NCBI GenBank assembly: GCA_021772705.1
Contig: JAJFLN010000457.1
Span: 1 to 31,515, forward strand
Source: Candidatus Cloacimonadota bacterium
GTDB taxonomy: Bacteria > Muiribacteriota > UBA6191 > JACPRK01
Direction of reading: 5' to 3'
DNA: 31,515 nt
The notes under the pieces: generated by a model
The model's database searches: none
The model's input: only the letters and a program-made list of their open reading frames with translations
What the model was told of the DNA's origin: nothing
In this document: piece by piece, positions 7,772-16,451 of the stretch
How the letters are laid out: each line of letters begins with the position of its first letter
How positions within the stretch are numbered: position 1 is the first letter of the stretch
Translations under genes and position numbers: made by a program

Positions 7772-8218
7772 ATGAAGACGTATCTGCCGAAAGTCGACGA
7801 ACTGAATCCAAACTGGCTCGTAATCGATGCACAGGACCAGATCCTGGGCAAGGTTGCCACGCGAGTTGCTTCGCTGCTGCGAGGCAAGCACAAGCCGAAC
7901 TTCACGCCCCACCTGAAGACGGGAGATCACGTGATCGTGATCAATGCCGAGAAGGTGGCCGTCACGGGCAACAAGATGACGGATAAGATGTACTATCGCT
8001 ACTCCGGTTACCGGGGCGGTCTGAAGGTGACTCCTCTGAAGGTGCTGCTGGCCAAACATCCAGAGCGGGTGATCGAGTTCGCTGTCAAGGGCATGCTCCC
8101 GAAGACGATCCTCGGTCGCCACACCCTGCGTAATCTTCACGTTTACGTCGGACCGGACCATCCCCATACGGCTCAGAAGCCCGCCACGGTGGCTGTCGAC
8201 AGCCGCACCAGCAAGTAA
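7772..8218 (+). CDS. rplM: Large-subunit ribosomal protein uL13
   Basis: At 148 residues this is the standard length for L13, an early-assembly 50S protein that binds 23S rRNA. Seen: N-terminal MKTYLPK with WLVIDAQDQILGKVAT (about 15-30), the RNA-contacting stretch LLRGKHKPNFTPHLKTGDHVIVINAEKV split over about 36-62, YRYSGYRGG (about 76-84), and the signature VKGMLPKTILGR (about 105-116), ending near LHVYVGPDHPH. The ribosome site CCGGAGA lies about 8 bases before the ATG. It is followed 32 bases later by rpsI, the near-universal L13-S9 pair, under the promoter at 7674-7703. Confidence 0.98.
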   Translation: MKTYLPKVDELNPNWLVIDAQDQILGKVATRVASLLRGKHKPNFTPHLKTGDHVIVINAEKVAVTGNKMTDKMYYRYSGYRGGLKVTPLKVLLAKHPERVIEFAVKGMLPKTILGRHTLRNLHVYVGPDHPHTAQKPATVAVDSRTSK

Positions 8219-8250
8219 TCCCATACACCCGACTCACAGGAAACTGATCT

Positions 8251-8646
8251 ATGAGCACGAATACATTCTTCTGGGGCCTCGGCCGCCGCAAGACGTCGGT
8301 GGCCCGAGTCCGTCTCTTTCCGGGTCTGTCGGGCTTCATCTGCAACGGCAAGCCAATCAGTGAATACATCGCCAACAGCGACTGGGAAATGCATGCCGAG
8401 GAGCCGTTGAAGTTGACCGACACGGCTGACAAGGTACGCATCGTAGCGCGATGCGACGGCGGCGGAAAGTCCGGCCAGGCCGGCGCGCTGCGCCTCGGCG
8501 TGTCCCGGGCCCTGGTGGCTTGCGATCCCAATCTGAAAGCCGCTCTCGGTGGCGCTGGTATGCTGGCCCGCGACGACCGAATGGTTGAGCGCAAGAAGTG
8601 CGGCCTCAAGGGCGCACGCAAGCGTCCTCAGTTCAGCAAGCGCTGA
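8251..8646 (+). CDS. rpsI: Small-subunit ribosomal protein uS9
   Basis: At 131 residues this is a normal length for S9, whose C-terminal tail reaches the P-site tRNA. Seen: GLGRRKTSVARVRLFPG at the N-terminus, the central GGGKSGQAGALRLGVSRAL (about 71-89), and the conserved C-terminal KKCGLKGARKRPQFSKR ending in the invariant SKR. The usual VxGGG is RCDGGG here, a mild variation. The ribosome site AGGAAA is about 8 bases from the ATG. It is co-transcribed with rplM upstream and probably with cdd downstream (111-base gap, no clear terminator between). Confidence 0.98.
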   Translation: MSTNTFFWGLGRRKTSVARVRLFPGLSGFICNGKPISEYIANSDWEMHAEEPLKLTDTADKVRIVARCDGGGKSGQAGALRLGVSRALVACDPNLKAALGGAGMLARDDRMVERKKCGLKGARKRPQFSKR

Positions 8647-8757
8647 TTCGAATTCCGGACCGGGGTCGAGGTGGCCCGATCGAACGCGGTTGACCCCGCG
8701 CGACTCGAGGCCCCCGGCCCTGCGAAGTCCCCTATCCCTGCAAGGCCCTGGCATCCG

Positions 8758-9174
8758 ATGACAGCTGCTACCGAATCCTCCGACTCGCAAGTCGAGACAC
8801 TGGCAGCAGCGGCCATCGACGTGATGTCCAGGGCTTATGCTCCTTACTCGAAGTTTCGAGTCGGTGCCGCCCTACTCTGTGCCGATGGCACCATCTTCAC
8901 GGGATGCAACGTGGAGAATGCCAGCTACGGCCTCACCCTCTGCGCCGAACGAAATGCTCTGGTCAAGGCCGTCTCGGAGGGCCACCTGGAGTTCCTCAAG
9001 ATCGTCATCGTCTGCAGCGCCGGCGAACCGGTGGCACCCTGTGGCGCCTGCCGCCAGTGCCTGTGGGAATTCGCGCCGCAATTGGAAGTGATCATGGTCG
9101 GCACGAGCCGCAGGGACCAGGCGCCGCTGAAGAAACTCCTTCCCGGAGCCTTCGGACCTGACCAGCTGAGTTGA
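8758..9174 (+). CDS. cdd: Cytidine deaminase (homotetrameric type)
   Basis: Hydrolytically deaminates cytidine and deoxycytidine to uridine and deoxyuridine in pyrimidine salvage. With the ATG at 8758 it is 138 residues, typical of the short tetrameric class. Seen: AYAPYSKFRVGAAL (about 26-39), GCNVENASYGLTLCAERNA with zinc ligand C62 and proton-shuttling E64, and PCGACRQCLWEF with zinc ligands C95 and C98, all in the expected order. The frame is open back to 8671, but that extension is Pro/Ala/Arg-rich and not part of the family. The Shine-Dalgarno is weak (CAAGG about 13 bases upstream). It probably rides on the rplM-rpsI transcript. It is followed by the hairpin-rich repeat region, whose last stem has a TTTT tail. 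Confidence 0.94.
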   Translation: MTAATESSDSQVETLAAAAIDVMSRAYAPYSKFRVGAALLCADGTIFTGCNVENASYGLTLCAERNALVKAVSEGHLEFLKIVIVCSAGEPVAPCGACRQCLWEFAPQLEVIMVGTSRRDQAPLKKLLPGAFGPDQLS

Positions 9175-9234
9175 TCCCCGCCAGGCTGGCCGGGCTAGGA
9201 GCAATGCCGGTGAGATAAGACGGATTTTGTTGTA

Positions 9235-9405
9235 GTGGGGATCAGCCCCACACCCCGTTGGGGGAGCCAGCTCCCCCAAACCCCCAATTGGACTGGTGCG
9301 ACTGAGAGTGCTGATGAACACTTGAATGACACACGAAAGCTCAACCTGTTCATCGGGGGCCAGGGGCCAATGGCCCCTGGCGGAAGTTCGAGGGCAGAGC
9401 CCTCG
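9235..9405. repeat. Intergenic element built of four consecutive hairpins
   Basis: Four perfect stems occur in about 170 bases: GTGGGG/CCCCAC (9235-9251, 5-base loop), TTGGGGGAG/CTCCCCCAA (9258-9279, loop CCAG), CCAGGGGCCA/TGGCCCCTGG (9360-9380, 1-base centre) and CGAGGGC/GCCCTCG (9389-9405, loop AGA). Between the second and third lies about 80 bases of unstructured, lower-GC sequence. This G-run/C-run layout looks like a REP-type composite intergenic element rather than a single terminator. Dispersal in the genome cannot be tested here. Confidence 0.6.
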
Positions 9406-9409
9406 TTTT
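9389..9409 (+). terminator. Probable intrinsic terminator of the rplM-rpsI-cdd transcript
   Basis: CGAGGGC-AGA-GCCCTCG followed at once by TTTT. It lies 215 bases past the cdd stop codon, at the end of the multi-hairpin element, and has the best U tract of the four stems. Confidence 0.5.
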
Positions 9410-9496
9410 CAAACATTCCTTCACTAATTCATGGGCATTGGGGCTAGGAGTGTGTCGGAAAACTCACGCAGCCCGACGCGCTATTGGTCCCAAACG

Positions 9497-9830
9497 AACA
9501 GGGACCAGGGAGCAGGCAACCGGGAACAGGCAATGAGGAATTGGGCACGACCTGAGCTCAACTCCGGGTTTCGGTGAATGGAGCATCATCCGCTGGGCTC
9601 ACAACCTCCTGAAGCTGTTCCGAAGCAGCGCATTCCGAAGAGGACGGCAACAAGCGGACGTAATGAAAACGGGGAACCGAGTCCAAGTTGCCCGGAATCT
9701 ACAATCAGAAACCGACCCGAAGCAGTTCGTTCTCCATTGCCTGTTCCCGGTCCCCTGTTCCCGGTCCCCTGTTCCCTGTTAGCTCCAACCGGAGTGCTGC
9801 GGAGTTACTCCGACACGCTCCTACAGGCTC
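9497..9830. repeat. Dispersed composite repeat, copy A, with inverted arms around a transposase relic
   Basis: The left arm contains ACCGGGAACAGGCAATG (9519-9535). Its exact 17-base inverted copy, CATTGCCTGTTCCCGGT, is at 9735-9751. The right arm continues as 2.4 tandem copies of the 14-base unit CCTGTTCCCGGTCC (9740-9780), then CTCC-AACC-GGAG (9783-9794) and the palindrome CGGAGTTACTCCG (9800-9812). The right end runs into the 3' end of tlyA and provides its stop codon. Read on the minus strand, the palindromic head and the tandem units align with copy B at 20663-20716. Confidence 0.7.
9537..9782 (+). pseudogene. Relic of a DDE transposase C-terminus (IS1182-like)
   Basis: The frame opening after a TGA at 9534 encodes GEWSIIRWAHNLLKLFRS (codons at about 9573-9626). 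This resembles the conserved tail of IS1182/DDE_Tnp_1_6-type transposases, where an E-W-x-L/I-x-x-x-A-H-N-L-x-K-L segment follows the catalytic domain. Nothing of the rest of the transposase is found upstream, so it is a decayed fragment of a few dozen codons. A string GGAGTGTGTCGGAAAAC near 9447-9463 could be an old IS end. The match rests on motif memory only. Confidence 0.5.
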
Positions 9831-10663
9831 CCACCCGGCACTCGGCCGCTCCGGGAACCGCCCGGACTTACAAGGGCTCGATGGGCCTCATCGACCACGG
9901 CGTCCACATCGATGTCGTCGGCTGCCTCCCCTGCCAGGGATGCCCGGATGAAGAACTCCAGGTTTCCCTCCGGTCCCTTCAGACCTGAGTACCAGAGGCC
10001 TCGAGGCACCAGTCCGGCCCCGGGCAATTCACGCAGGATAGTCTGCAACACATCCCGATGCACCGCCGGGTCTCGTACGACTCCCTTCTTTCCCACCCGT
10101 CCGGGACCTGCCTCGAACTGGGGCTTCACCAGGGCCACCACCTCACCCTCAGGTGACAACAGCTTCACCGCTGAGGGCAGCACCTTCATCAGGGAAATGA
10201 AGGAGACGTCAACGACGATCAGGTCGATGGCATCAGACACTCGCTTCTCACCCAGGTGGCGGGCATTGACCCGCTCGTGAACCACCACTCGAGGGTCTTC
10301 CCGAAGCTTCCAGGCCAGCTGGCCGTAGCCGACATCCACGGCGTGAACACGCCGCGCCCCGTGGGCCAGAAGGAAGTCAGTGAAGCCGCCGGTGGATGCG
10401 CCCAGATCGAGGCAGGTTCTGCCCCGGACAGAAAACTGAAACCTCTTCCAGGCAGACTCCAGCTTCTCCCCTCCCCGGCTGACGTAGGGCGAACGCTGGA
10501 TCACAGCGACATCGGCGTCGGCCGCCAGTGAATGGGACGGCTTGTCCACTCGCTGCCCGGCCACCCGTACCTGTCCGGCCAGGATCCAGGCGCGAGCCTT
10601 CTCCCGGGACGGAGCAATCCCCCGTTGAACCAGCAGCGCGTCGAGCCTGAGGCGGGACGCCAT
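9821..10663 (-). CDS. tlyA: TlyA-family rRNA 2'-O-methyltransferase
   Basis: SAM-dependent methyltransferase that, in characterised members, 2'-O-methylates cytidines in 16S and/or 23S rRNA; the old name is haemolysin A. It has 280 residues, a normal length. Seen: an N-terminal S4 RNA-binding domain (about 3-60, RLDALLVQRGIAPSREKARAWI), then SRGGEKLESAW with K67, the SAM-binding loop CLDLGASTGGFTDFLL (84-99), VVDVSFISL with D152, ALVKPQFE with K180, and GNLEFFI with E235. These make the K-D-K-E set of RrmJ/TlyA methyltransferases. Its ATG overlaps the stop of the small membrane gene (TGATG), so translation is coupled. It is the last gene of the clpC operon. The last residues (about 265-280, Gly/Ser/Arg-rich) and the TAG stop run into the dispersed repeat, so the original C-terminus may have been replaced. 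Confidence 0.94.
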   Translation of the reverse strand: MASRLRLDALLVQRGIAPSREKARAWILAGQVRVAGQRVDKPSHSLAADADVAVIQRSPYVSRGGEKLESAWKRFQFSVRGRTCLDLGASTGGFTDFLLAHGARRVHAVDVGYGQLAWKLREDPRVVVHERVNARHLGEKRVSDAIDLIVVDVSFISLMKVLPSAVKLLSPEGEVVALVKPQFEAGPGRVGKKGVVRDPAVHRDVLQTILRELPGAGLVPRGLWYSGLKGPEGNLEFFIRASLAGEAADDIDVDAVVDEAHRALVSPGGSRSGRVPGGSL

Positions 10664-10986
10664 CAGCCGAAGATGAAGAGCCGGAACAGGACAAGGAAGA
10701 GAAGGAACCCGAGCATGTGGGCTCTCCGGAACAGCCCCTCACGCCTCGCCGCCCGGGCGCCGTCCTCCTTGCCGAGCAACTCCACATATCGCTTCATGGC
10801 CCGGTAACAGATTCCGACCAGTGGCATGGAGAGGACTGCCAAGGCCATGAGCAGCCAGTCCTTTTCACTGACGCCCTTCCCGAAGAACACAGCGACGGTA
10901 CAGTTGATGATCCCGTAACCGTACCCGAGACCGAAGCAGGCGATCTCGTCCTCGTACTTCTGGAAGAAACTTTGTCCCTCGCTCAT
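10663..10986 (-). CDS. Small membrane protein of unknown function (three predicted helices)
   Basis: A 107-residue protein I cannot assign to a family. Predicted membrane segments: about 16-36 (IACFGLGYGYGIINCTVAVFF), about 44-61 (WLLMALAVLSMPLVGICY) and about 91-106 (MLGFLLFLVLFRLFIF), with a charged loop RYVELLGKEDGARAARREG between the last two. It is coupled on both sides: its ATG overlaps the stop of the giant TPR gene (ATGA) and its TGA overlaps the tlyA ATG (TGATG). This position indicates it is a real gene translated with its neighbours. It might anchor or assist the exported TPR protein, but nothing in the sequence shows a function. Confidence 0.86.
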   Translation of the reverse strand: MSEGQSFFQKYEDEIACFGLGYGYGIINCTVAVFFGKGVSEKDWLLMALAVLSMPLVGICYRAMKRYVELLGKEDGARAARREGLFRRAHMLGFLLFLVLFRLFIFG

Positions 10987-13900
10987 CTTCGCCTCCGCTC
11001 GATCCGGGCCAGCGCATTCCTGGCCTCGTTGGCCAGAGGCGACGTGGGATAGGTCGCCACGAGCCGATTGTAGAAGCCCACGGCCCTGTCGAGATCGCCC
11101 AGTTCAATCTCCGAGACCCTGGCAGCCTCGAAGAGAGCGCTCTCGGCATTCTTGCCGAAGGGGAATCTCCGGGCGATCTGATCATAAGCGTCGACAGCAC
11201 CCAGGTAGTCGGCAAAGTAGCTGCGCGACAGATAGGCGATCCGGAGCAAAGCCTTCTCGTCGTGACCCGATCGGGGGTGGGCGTTGGCGATGTTCCGATA
11301 CACGTCGACGGCCCTCTGAGCATTGTCCAGCTTCGCCTCTAGCAACCTGGCCCGCTCGAGCATCACGGGGATCTTCTTGGGGTGGGCGTAGTACTTCTTC
11401 AGCCAGTCTCCGTAGAGGTCGAAGGCCTTCCTCGGTTCCTCCAGGTTCTCGCTCATCAGAGTTGCCAGACGCAGGGTCATCTTGGCCGAGTCGTCGTTGA
11501 TACCGCCCAGCTCGATCGCCTTGCCATAGGAGTCTGCCGCGGCCCGGTACTCCTGGAGTTCCGAATCCTGCACCTCCGCCATGGCTCGGTAGAGACGGGA
11601 CTTCTCCTTCCTGTCGTCGGTCTGGGCTATCTGGGCCCGGAGCGCCTCGACGGCCTTCTTAGGGTCCTTCTCATCGCCGAGGAGGGTCTTCTTGATCGTG
11701 GCCAGCTCGTCACCGGGGGCCGACTCCTCGACACCCACCCGCTCGGCCCGTTCCTTTGACTTCCTCGCTGTCGTGATTCGAGCCAGACCCTCGGCGGCAC
11801 CCTCCGCCTCACTGGAGTCCGGGGCTGCCAGACGGCTCACTTCGAGATAGAACTTCTGGGCCTCCTCGAAGTCGGCCAGGTTCGTCTCCAATATCTCTCC
11901 CATCCGCATCACAGTGGCCAGCCCAGTGTCGCCCTTCTCCCGGTCATCCAGGACCAGAGCCAGCGTCTCGACGGCCTCGCGAGCCCGGTCGACCCGGACC
12001 AGGACATCGGCCAGCTCCATCCTTGCCTCGGCTCTGCGAGCCCGGTTCGACGCCAATCTGATGTACGTTCGAAAGTTCCGGATCGCCTGTTCCAGATAGG
12101 GGCCGGTCCGGCGAGCCTGCCGCCGGGCCGTGGCAAGATAGGCCTCGGCGCTCGATGATCCATCTCCACCGCCATAGAGCTGTTCCTCAGTCGCTTCCTC
12201 CTCACGCCGGGCGACAACCAGCGGCAGTCTCGCCGCGGCGATCTGCTGGTAGGGACCGTGGCCCTCGGCGGCCGTTCGATAGGCATCTGCTGCTCCGGCG
12301 GTGTCTCCCAGGACGTTCTCCAGCAGCAGCCCCCGCTCGGCGGCGGCCTCGACAGCAACAGGAGTGCCCCTGCCCTGCCGCTCGGCCAGGAGGAAGTGTT
12401 CCAGCGCCGACTCCGGGTCTTCCGATTCCCGCTTCCACCGGGCCATGGTCAGGTGTGCCCTGCCACGAGGTTCACCATCCGGCGCCCGGTTGATGGCCTC
12501 TTGAATGAGGGAGCCGACTCCGGGACCGAGGGGAGTCACGCTGGCGCTGGGGTCGAGGAGATCGACAGAGTCGAGGATGACCTGATAGAGAGCTGATTTC
12601 TGACCTCGGAAGTCCCCGATGGCCTGCTCCATCAACAGGGGATCGTGAAAGGAGGAAGCCGCCTCCAGCAGGTCCGGCCGCACATCGCTCCCGTCGGCAG
12701 CGCCAGCGCCCAACCTCCGAGCCAGCTGCCGGGCTGTGGAGATCATGCTGCTGAACCTGGGCGCCTCCGGTTGCTCTGACGCCGCATCAATGAGCTCCTC
12801 TGCCCGGCCCGGTTCGCCCAAATGCAGGACCATCAGGCGGGCCAGGTAGAGACGTGCCAGCAGAGCAGTGGCTCCACGGCCCTCGCTCGTCCGGAGCGCC
12901 CGGCCGTAGTCGCGAGCTGCCTTGCGGTGGTCGGTGCCGGATCTCTCGATGAGCAACCCGGCTCGAAGCAGCCCGGAGAGACCCCTTCGGCGGAATTGCT
13001 CCAAGGTCCGGTTGCCGCGGAGCAGGTCCTTCAGCTCGGCGATCACCGGATCAGAAGCTCGATCGGGGAACTGCTCCGTTGTGCCCAGAATCGACGTCTC
13101 GGCTGCGCCGTGGTCGCGGATCATCTCGATCTGGACCCTGGCGATGCGGGTCAGACGCTCGAAGTTCTCCGAGTTCTCGGGATCATCCAGATCGAGGGAA
13201 CGCTCCAGAGCACCCACCTGCTGTCTGCCGGCAATGACAGTCAGTATCTCCCTGGCCTCCTCCGGTATTCCCATGTCCCGGCCTCGACCCAGGAGCAGCT
13301 TGGCCAGGGCGGAGGCTCTGTGATCGTCGCCTCTGTCCAGCCACTGACGGGCCGCCTTCAGACCCAGCTCCCAGCCCCTTCGTTCGTCGATCTGCAATCG
13401 GGCCGCAGCCTCATTGTCCGCAGCGGCGTCGGCAGCCGCACCACTCTTCTCGGCCAGCTCACCGAGGCGCTCGAAGGCCAACGCCGCCAGAGGACCGCTG
13501 GCATCGGCGTTCACGCAAGCCCTGAGCATCTGCTGCTCCAGGGCTTCCCCCTTGTGCCAGCCGGCCCTGATCGATGCTGCTCTGGCCCGAGCGAAACCGG
13601 GTGCTGTTGAAGAATTGATCAGATCGGCAAGAAGCGATTCGGCCCGGTCGCGGTCCTCCAGGCAGCCTTCCAGCAGCAGGGCCTGCTCGACTTGGGCCAC
13701 GTGACCATGCCCTTGGAGGGAATCGAAGGCCTGACGGGCCTGGCCCTGGGCCGCAAGAGCATGGGCAAGTTCGACTCTATCCTCGACGGTTGCCTCCCCT
13801 CCGGGACGGACCTCGACACGGAGACGGACTAGCTGCTCCAGCCGAGCCGGGTCATTCAGTCCATCCCGGTAGATCCCGATCAACCGATTGAGCAGCTTCA

Positions 13901-16451
13901 GCCGCGGAGCGCCGATGGCTTCTCTGAGCTCCTTCTCCTGGTGAGCCGAGTTCCCTTCCGGCAGGTTCTCAACGGAGTCCGCCTCGCCGGGACGGGCGTC
14001 AATCTCGACCAGGCTGTCGGCCACGACGTCGAAGCCGGGCTTCACAAGGGACAGCTCCCCCGGGAGGAGATCGTCGATCATGAGCTGCGCCTCCTCGAGG
14101 AACGCGATGGAGAGGGAAACGGCTCCCCGGTGTCGAGGTGGAAAAGCTGTACCCTTCGGCGCCCGGCTGTGCACGGCCCGGGCGAAGCGCTCGGAATCGA
14201 CAGCGGCAAGCTGGGACAAGGCTTCCTGGGTCCGAGCCGGGTCAGAAGCGGCGGTGACGATGGCCACCAGCTTGTCCCGGGCTGAGGTCAGGTCTTCCAG
14301 ACCCTGGTGGGCGGCGGCGGCCACCCGCCCGCGGTCGGGACCGCGCCGGACTTCGGCCAACCAGGAGAGAGCCTCCCGGAATCCTCCCCGGGCCAGCCAC
14401 CTCTCGGCCATCCGGGTGGACAGTTCGTTGACGCGATACCCCTCCCCGATCAGGTAGCGATAGAGATCGAGGGCGCGATCGACATCGACATCGAGCTCCT
14501 CCAGCAGACGGGCCTTCCACTCCAGCAGTTGCAACCGATTGGTCTCTGTCAGGGCCGTCTCCTGCAACAGCTTGTTGACCCGGGCCAGGGAATCCAGCGC
14601 CCGAGGACCGGCCTCCAGGTTCAGGGACAGGAGGCGAACCCTGGCCGCCAGTCCTCCCGGCGCACCGGATGCCTTTCGTAGAAGATCCAGCGCCGCCTCC
14701 CGCTCTCCGGCGTCCAGCAGGCGGCCGGTGATCTCCAGGGCCCGAGTCACGTCCAGGGTCGCCCCCTCGGATTCCTCCGGGTGTGCTGGAGCGAGCCTCT
14801 CCATCTCATGGAGCGCCGCGAGGCGAAGCATGGGCAGACGAAGAGAGGGGTCCTCCGGCAACAGCTGCCTGTAGAGATCCAGTGCTGGGAGGTAGCGCTT
14901 CCGTTCCGCCAGAAAGTCAGCCAGCTCTCTGCGACGGAGCAGCTGCTCGGCCAGATCCTCTCCTGCTTGATGAAGTTGCCGGATGAGGCGGCCCTTCTCG
15001 ACGGCGTCGGTGGCGACCTTTCTCGCCAGGTCGGCGGCGGCCCGGTCCTTCCAGACCTCTCCGTCGGAGACGAGCTTCCGGAGTTCGTCGTTGTCCCGTC
15101 CCCGCCAGCGAGCCTCGAGGGACTTCTCGGCCACCGGGTGAGTCCGGGCGGCCCATCGAAAGAGCTTCCGGGCGCGCTGTTTCTGCCCCGGCTGTTCCTG
15201 GAGCATCCGGGCGAGCTCCATCCTGGCCGTTGCTGCGGCCTCGGAGTCCCCGCTGTCCTCGATGACCCGGGTCAGCAACGTGGCGGCCCGGGCCGAGTGT
15301 CCCGCCCGCTTCCAGAAGAGCGCGGCGGCAAGCTTCCTGTCCGGTCCGGCGTCGGCCCTTTCAATGGAGTCGAGGGTTCGCTCCAGGGCTCGTTTCCATG
15401 TGCGAATTCGGGGGGAGAGCTCCTCTTCCGAGAGACCCGCGAGCCGTTTGCGGGCCGCCTCATGGTCGCCGGTGGCTGCGAAGGCCGTGAGCGCCGAGTG
15501 GTATGTGCCCAGGTCGCGCCAGGCGGCCTCGGAGCTGCGACTCAGGACATGAAAGTAGGGGCTCCCGGCGACGAGATCGTCCAGCATATAGGACCGAATG
15601 AGGCCGAGCAAGAACGTGGCGTGAGAGAATGGGCGTGACTCGGGAGGCACCCGGTCCAGGGCTGCCACGGCGGCGGCGGCGTCGCCCTGAAGCAACAGCA
15701 GGAACCCTCGGGCCAGTTCGGCAGTGGGCACCTCCGGAGCCGAGGGGTGTTCCGTGACCAGGCGATCCAGCCGCTTCAAGGCGATGGCGTGCTGGGAGAT
15801 CAGGAACCCCTCGAGGACGGCTTGCCGCAGAAGGGCTTCGGGAGAGCGATTGCCTCTCGGGTGGTCCGTCCAGGTCGCCTCCAGCTCAGTCAGGGCGCCG
15901 TCGATGCGGTCGAGCCGATAGCCCCGTTCGACTCCCATGAAGTGGTGAATCGTGTCGGGATCGAGGGACAGGGGGTTGAATGAGGCGAAGGAGGCAATGG
16001 CGTCGAGGAGGTCCGCTGGCGATGGCAGCGCTTCCAGGTCCAGTTGAGCCTTGCCGAACTGAGCATCGTCGGCCAGGTCCGAAACGGGGAAGCGGCGCAA
16101 CAGTTCGTCATAGGCCGACCGTGACAGGGTTCGTTCCTTCTGGGCTGCATAGGCCTGGCCCAGGGCGAGCAAGGTAGCCGCCTCGGAGGGCTGTCCCCGG
16201 TAGAGCTGAAGGGCTTCCTTCAGGACCTTCACGGCTTGCGCCGGTTTGCCCTGCTGGATCAGCCGTACCCCGGTGGCGAGCATGAAGTCCTGGGCCGGCT
16301 TCTGCCCCCGAAGGGCCGAAGCCCTCTCCTGGCTCCGGGAGAGCATGTCCTTCACCGTGGGCGAAGCCGGCAATGCCGCCGAGAAAGGCAGAAGGAAGAG
16401 GACCCCTGCAGCGATCCGTCGCGTCGTCGATCCCCGTCCCGCCGTGTTCAC
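10983..16451 (-). CDS. Giant exported tetratricopeptide-repeat protein
   Basis: An 1822-residue protein. The start is GTG at 16451, overlapping the clpC stop (GTGA). It is supported by the signal peptide that follows at once (RRIAAGVLFLLPFSAALPAS, cleavage near residue 30). The rest is almost wholly helical, with degenerate TPR units. Clear ones lie near the N-terminus (about 50-135, GKPAQAVKVLKEAL and RSAYDELLRRFP) and at the C-terminus (about 1610-1822, for example AVDAYDQIARRFPFGKNAESAL and AVGFYNRLVATYPTSPLANEA, whose spacing resembles BamD/YbgF-type TPRs). The middle (about 150-1600) consists of diverged alpha-helical repeats rich in Ala, Leu, Arg and Glu. No enzymatic motif is seen. It probably forms a long periplasmic or outer-envelope scaffold. 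Tight coupling to clpC, an upstream cytosolic unfoldase, and to a small membrane protein is unusual and may reflect a shared envelope-quality-control role (inference). Confidence 0.92.
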   Translation of the reverse strand: MNTAGRGSTTRRIAAGVLFLLPFSAALPASPTVKDMLSRSQERASALRGQKPAQDFMLATGVRLIQQGKPAQAVKVLKEALQLYRGQPSEAATLLALGQAYAAQKERTLSRSAYDELLRRFPVSDLADDAQFGKAQLDLEALPSPADLLDAIASFASFNPLSLDPDTIHHFMGVERGYRLDRIDGALTELEATWTDHPRGNRSPEALLRQAVLEGFLISQHAIALKRLDRLVTEHPSAPEVPTAELARGFLLLLQGDAAAAVAALDRVPPESRPFSHATFLLGLIRSYMLDDLVAGSPYFHVLSRSSEAAWRDLGTYHSALTAFAATGDHEAARKRLAGLSEEELSPRIRTWKRALERTLDSIERADAGPDRKLAAALFWKRAGHSARAATLLTRVIEDSGDSEAAATARMELARMLQEQPGQKQRARKLFRWAARTHPVAEKSLEARWRGRDNDELRKLVSDGEVWKDRAAADLARKVATDAVEKGRLIRQLHQAGEDLAEQLLRRRELADFLAERKRYLPALDLYRQLLPEDPSLRLPMLRLAALHEMERLAPAHPEESEGATLDVTRALEITGRLLDAGEREAALDLLRKASGAPGGLAARVRLLSLNLEAGPRALDSLARVNKLLQETALTETNRLQLLEWKARLLEELDVDVDRALDLYRYLIGEGYRVNELSTRMAERWLARGGFREALSWLAEVRRGPDRGRVAAAAHQGLEDLTSARDKLVAIVTAASDPARTQEALSQLAAVDSERFARAVHSRAPKGTAFPPRHRGAVSLSIAFLEEAQLMIDDLLPGELSLVKPGFDVVADSLVEIDARPGEADSVENLPEGNSAHQEKELREAIGAPRLKLLNRLIGIYRDGLNDPARLEQLVRLRVEVRPGGEATVEDRVELAHALAAQGQARQAFDSLQGHGHVAQVEQALLLEGCLEDRDRAESLLADLINSSTAPGFARARAASIRAGWHKGEALEQQMLRACVNADASGPLAALAFERLGELAEKSGAAADAAADNEAAARLQIDERRGWELGLKAARQWLDRGDDHRASALAKLLLGRGRDMGIPEEAREILTVIAGRQQVGALERSLDLDDPENSENFERLTRIARVQIEMIRDHGAAETSILGTTEQFPDRASDPVIAELKDLLRGNRTLEQFRRRGLSGLLRAGLLIERSGTDHRKAARDYGRALRTSEGRGATALLARLYLARLMVLHLGEPGRAEELIDAASEQPEAPRFSSMISTARQLARRLGAGAADGSDVRPDLLEAASSFHDPLLMEQAIGDFRGQKSALYQVILDSVDLLDPSASVTPLGPGVGSLIQEAINRAPDGEPRGRAHLTMARWKRESEDPESALEHFLLAERQGRGTPVAVEAAAERGLLLENVLGDTAGAADAYRTAAEGHGPYQQIAAARLPLVVARREEEATEEQLYGGGDGSSSAEAYLATARRQARRTGPYLEQAIRNFRTYIRLASNRARRAEARMELADVLVRVDRAREAVETLALVLDDREKGDTGLATVMRMGEILETNLADFEEAQKFYLEVSRLAAPDSSEAEGAAEGLARITTARKSKERAERVGVEESAPGDELATIKKTLLGDEKDPKKAVEALRAQIAQTDDRKEKSRLYRAMAEVQDSELQEYRAAADSYGKAIELGGINDDSAKMTLRLATLMSENLEEPRKAFDLYGDWLKKYYAHPKKIPVMLERARLLEAKLDNAQRAVDVYRNIANAHPRSGHDEKALLRIAYLSRSYFADYLGAVDAYDQIARRFPFGKNAESALFEAARVSEIELGDLDRAVGFYNRLVATYPTSPLANEARNALARIERRRR

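Noticed and set aside
9296..9310. GTGCGACT, like the 5' end of a group II intron
   Set aside because: No domain V-like AGC...GTTC hairpin and no reverse transcriptase downstream.
9740..9780. 14-base tandem units taken as a possible CRISPR remnant
   Set aside because: Units are directly adjacent with no spacers and no cas genes nearby.
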